Shown: positions 7,309 through 8,467 of the stretch, one piece after another
Layout of the letters: each line of letters opens with the position of its first letter
Numbering within the stretch: the first letter of the stretch is position 1
DNA from: Pseudomonadota bacterium
GTDB lineage: Bacteria > Pseudomonadota > Gammaproteobacteria > Steroidobacterales > Steroidobacteraceae
Length of the DNA: 8,467 nt
Direction: 5' to 3'
Assembly: GCA_018241455.1 (NCBI GenBank)
Contig: JAFEDW010000077.1
Location: 1-8,467, forward strand
Position numbers and translations under genes: made by a program
The notes under the pieces: generated by a model
Seen by the model: only the letters and a program-made list of their open reading frames with translations
What the model was told of the DNA's origin: nothing
Database searches by the model: none

Positions 7309-8467
7309 ACCTGTCGGCGCCGTTCATCGCCCGTCCGGTGGCGACGACGCTGCTGACCCTCGGCGTGGCCTTGAGCGGTGCAATGGCCTTCAAGCTGCTG
7401 CCGGTCGCTTCGCTCCCGAAGATCGATGCGCCGGCCATCTTCGTGTCGGCTTCGATCCCGGGTGCGAGCCCCGAGGTCATGGCGAGCAGCGTCGCGACGC
7501 CGCTGGAGCGCCACCTCGGCGCGATCGCCGACGTCGACGACATGACCTCGAACAGCAGCGTCGGCAACACCAACATCCAGCTCACCTTCGGACTCGACCG
7601 CGACATCGACGGCGCGGCGCGCGACGTGCAGGCCGCCATCGTCGCCGCGCATGCCGACCTGCCCTCGGCGCTGACGCGCAATCCCACTTACCGCAAGCTC
7701 AACAGCGCGAATTTCCCGGTCATGCAGCTCGCAATGACTTCGGACGTGCTGACGCAGGGGCAGATCTTCGACGCCGCCGATGCCGTGATCTCGCAGCGGC
7801 TGTCGCAGCTCAAGGGCGTCGCCAACGTCAACGTGGCCGGCAGCGCGCTGCCGGCGGTGCGTGTCGAGCTGAATCCGCTGGCGTTGTCGAAGTACGGCAT
7901 CGGCCTGCAGGACATCCGCGCCGCGATCTCGAACGCCAACGCCAACGCGCCGAAGGGCGCGATCGAATCGGCCACGCTCCACTACCAGATCTACACCAAT
8001 GACAACGCGCGCAGCGCGGCGGAATACCGCTCGCTGATCGTCGCGAACCGCAACGGCGCCACGGTGCGCCTCGGCGACGTCGCGCAGGTCACCGACATCG
8101 ACGACGGCGCCACCGAGAACATCCGCACTTATGGCCTGTACAACGGCACGCCCGCGGTGCAGGTGCAGGTCTACCGGCAACCCGATGCAAACGTCATCGA
8201 GGTAGTCGATTCGGTCAAGGCGGCGCTGCCGCAATTGAAGCAGGAGATCGACCCGAAGATCGACCTGGCGGTCACCAACGACCGGTCGGTGACGATCCGC
8301 GCCTCGCTCCGCCAGGTGGAACGCACGCTGGCGCTGGCCGTGTTCATGGTGATCCTGGTGGTCTACGTATTCCTGCGCAGCGCGCGCGCCGCCCTGATTC
8401 CGGCCGTGGTCGTGCCGGTGTCGCTGGTCGGCACCTTCGGGGCGATGTACCTGCTCGGCTACAGCCT
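7305..8467 (+). CDS. mdtC: Multidrug efflux RND transporter MdtC, 3' end cut by window edge
   Basis: The first 387 residues of a second RND transporter, open to the right edge; a full MdtC is about 1025. It starts with ATG inside the mdtB stop (ATGA), so the two are translationally coupled. Seen: N-terminal FIARPVATTLL with TM1 at about 11-32, the porter loop, TM2 at about 342-360 and TM3 ending at the edge (GTFGAMYLLGYS). Motifs typical of MdtC rather than MdtB are VSASIPGASPEVMASSVAT, PLERHLG, DRDIDGAARDVQAAI, NPTYRKLNS, SALPAVRVELNPLAL and FLRSARAALIPA. The TM4 aspartates would begin just beyond the window, so its proton relay cannot be checked. Family knowledge: MdtC is the substrate-binding partner of MdtB in the MdtBC heterotrimer. 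Confidence 0.94.
   Translation, partial: MNLSAPFIARPVATTLLTLGVALSGAMAFKLLPVASLPKIDAPAIFVSASIPGASPEVMASSVATPLERHLGAIADVDDMTSNSSVGNTNIQLTFGLDRDIDGAARDVQAAIVAAHADLPSALTRNPTYRKLNSANFPVMQLAMTSDVLTQGQIFDAADAVISQRLSQLKGVANVNVAGSALPAVRVELNPLALSKYGIGLQDIRAAISNANANAPKGAIESATLHYQIYTNDNARSAAEYRSLIVANRNGATVRLGDVAQVTDIDDGATENIRTYGLYNGTPAVQVQVYRQPDANVIEVVDSVKAALPQLKQEIDPKIDLAVTNDRSVTIRASLRQVERTLALAVFMVILVVYVFLRSARAALIPAVVVPVSLVGTFGAMYLLGYS

Noticed and set aside
7239..8234. Minus-strand open frame of 331 codons opposite the mdtB end and mdtC
   Set aside because: It is a shadow frame of two well-matched transporter genes; no domain or start signal supports it.

Overview
The window is a compact, high-GC, gene-dense stretch of Proteobacterial chromosome. 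The encoded proteins (an NtrB-like 'AHDFNN' sensor kinase, an OmpR-family regulator, a Spy/CpxP-like periplasmic protein and a two-pump MdtABC efflux system) fit a Gram-negative bacterium with an outer membrane. A beta- or gammaproteobacterium is most likely, but nothing here fixes the genus. I see no RNA genes, insertion sequences, CRISPR arrays or other mobile DNA.

Layout: the left quarter is read on the minus strand. An OmpR-family response regulator (1500-2228) is followed by a membrane histidine kinase (1374 down to the left edge, cut just inside its ATPase domain). A 131-bp divergent control region (2229-2359) separates this two-component system from a plus-strand run of four genes: a Spy/CpxP-like periplasmic protein (2360-2857), the adaptor mdtA (2892-4205), the RND transporter mdtB (4213-7308) and the RND transporter mdtC (7305 to the right edge, cut after TM3). 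The spacings (34 nt, 7 nt, and a 4-nt ATGA overlap) indicate one operon.

How the genes work together (inference from family knowledge): MdtB and MdtC form a mixed RND trimer in the inner membrane. MdtA bridges it to an outer-membrane channel that is not encoded in the window. The Spy-like protein is a likely envelope chaperone. In E. coli, spy and mdtABC are separate members of the BaeSR envelope-stress regulon. Here their counterparts sit in one apparent operon facing a two-component system that is not of the BaeS type. The kinase has a large periplasmic sensor that looks like a double Cache domain and a DFNN-type phosphoacceptor motif. The divergent region holds a repeated TTnAnACAATGG element, also part of an inverted repeat, which is a candidate operator for the regulator. 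The genes themselves are of known families. The unusual parts are the arrangement, the kinase/regulator pairing and the candidate operator.
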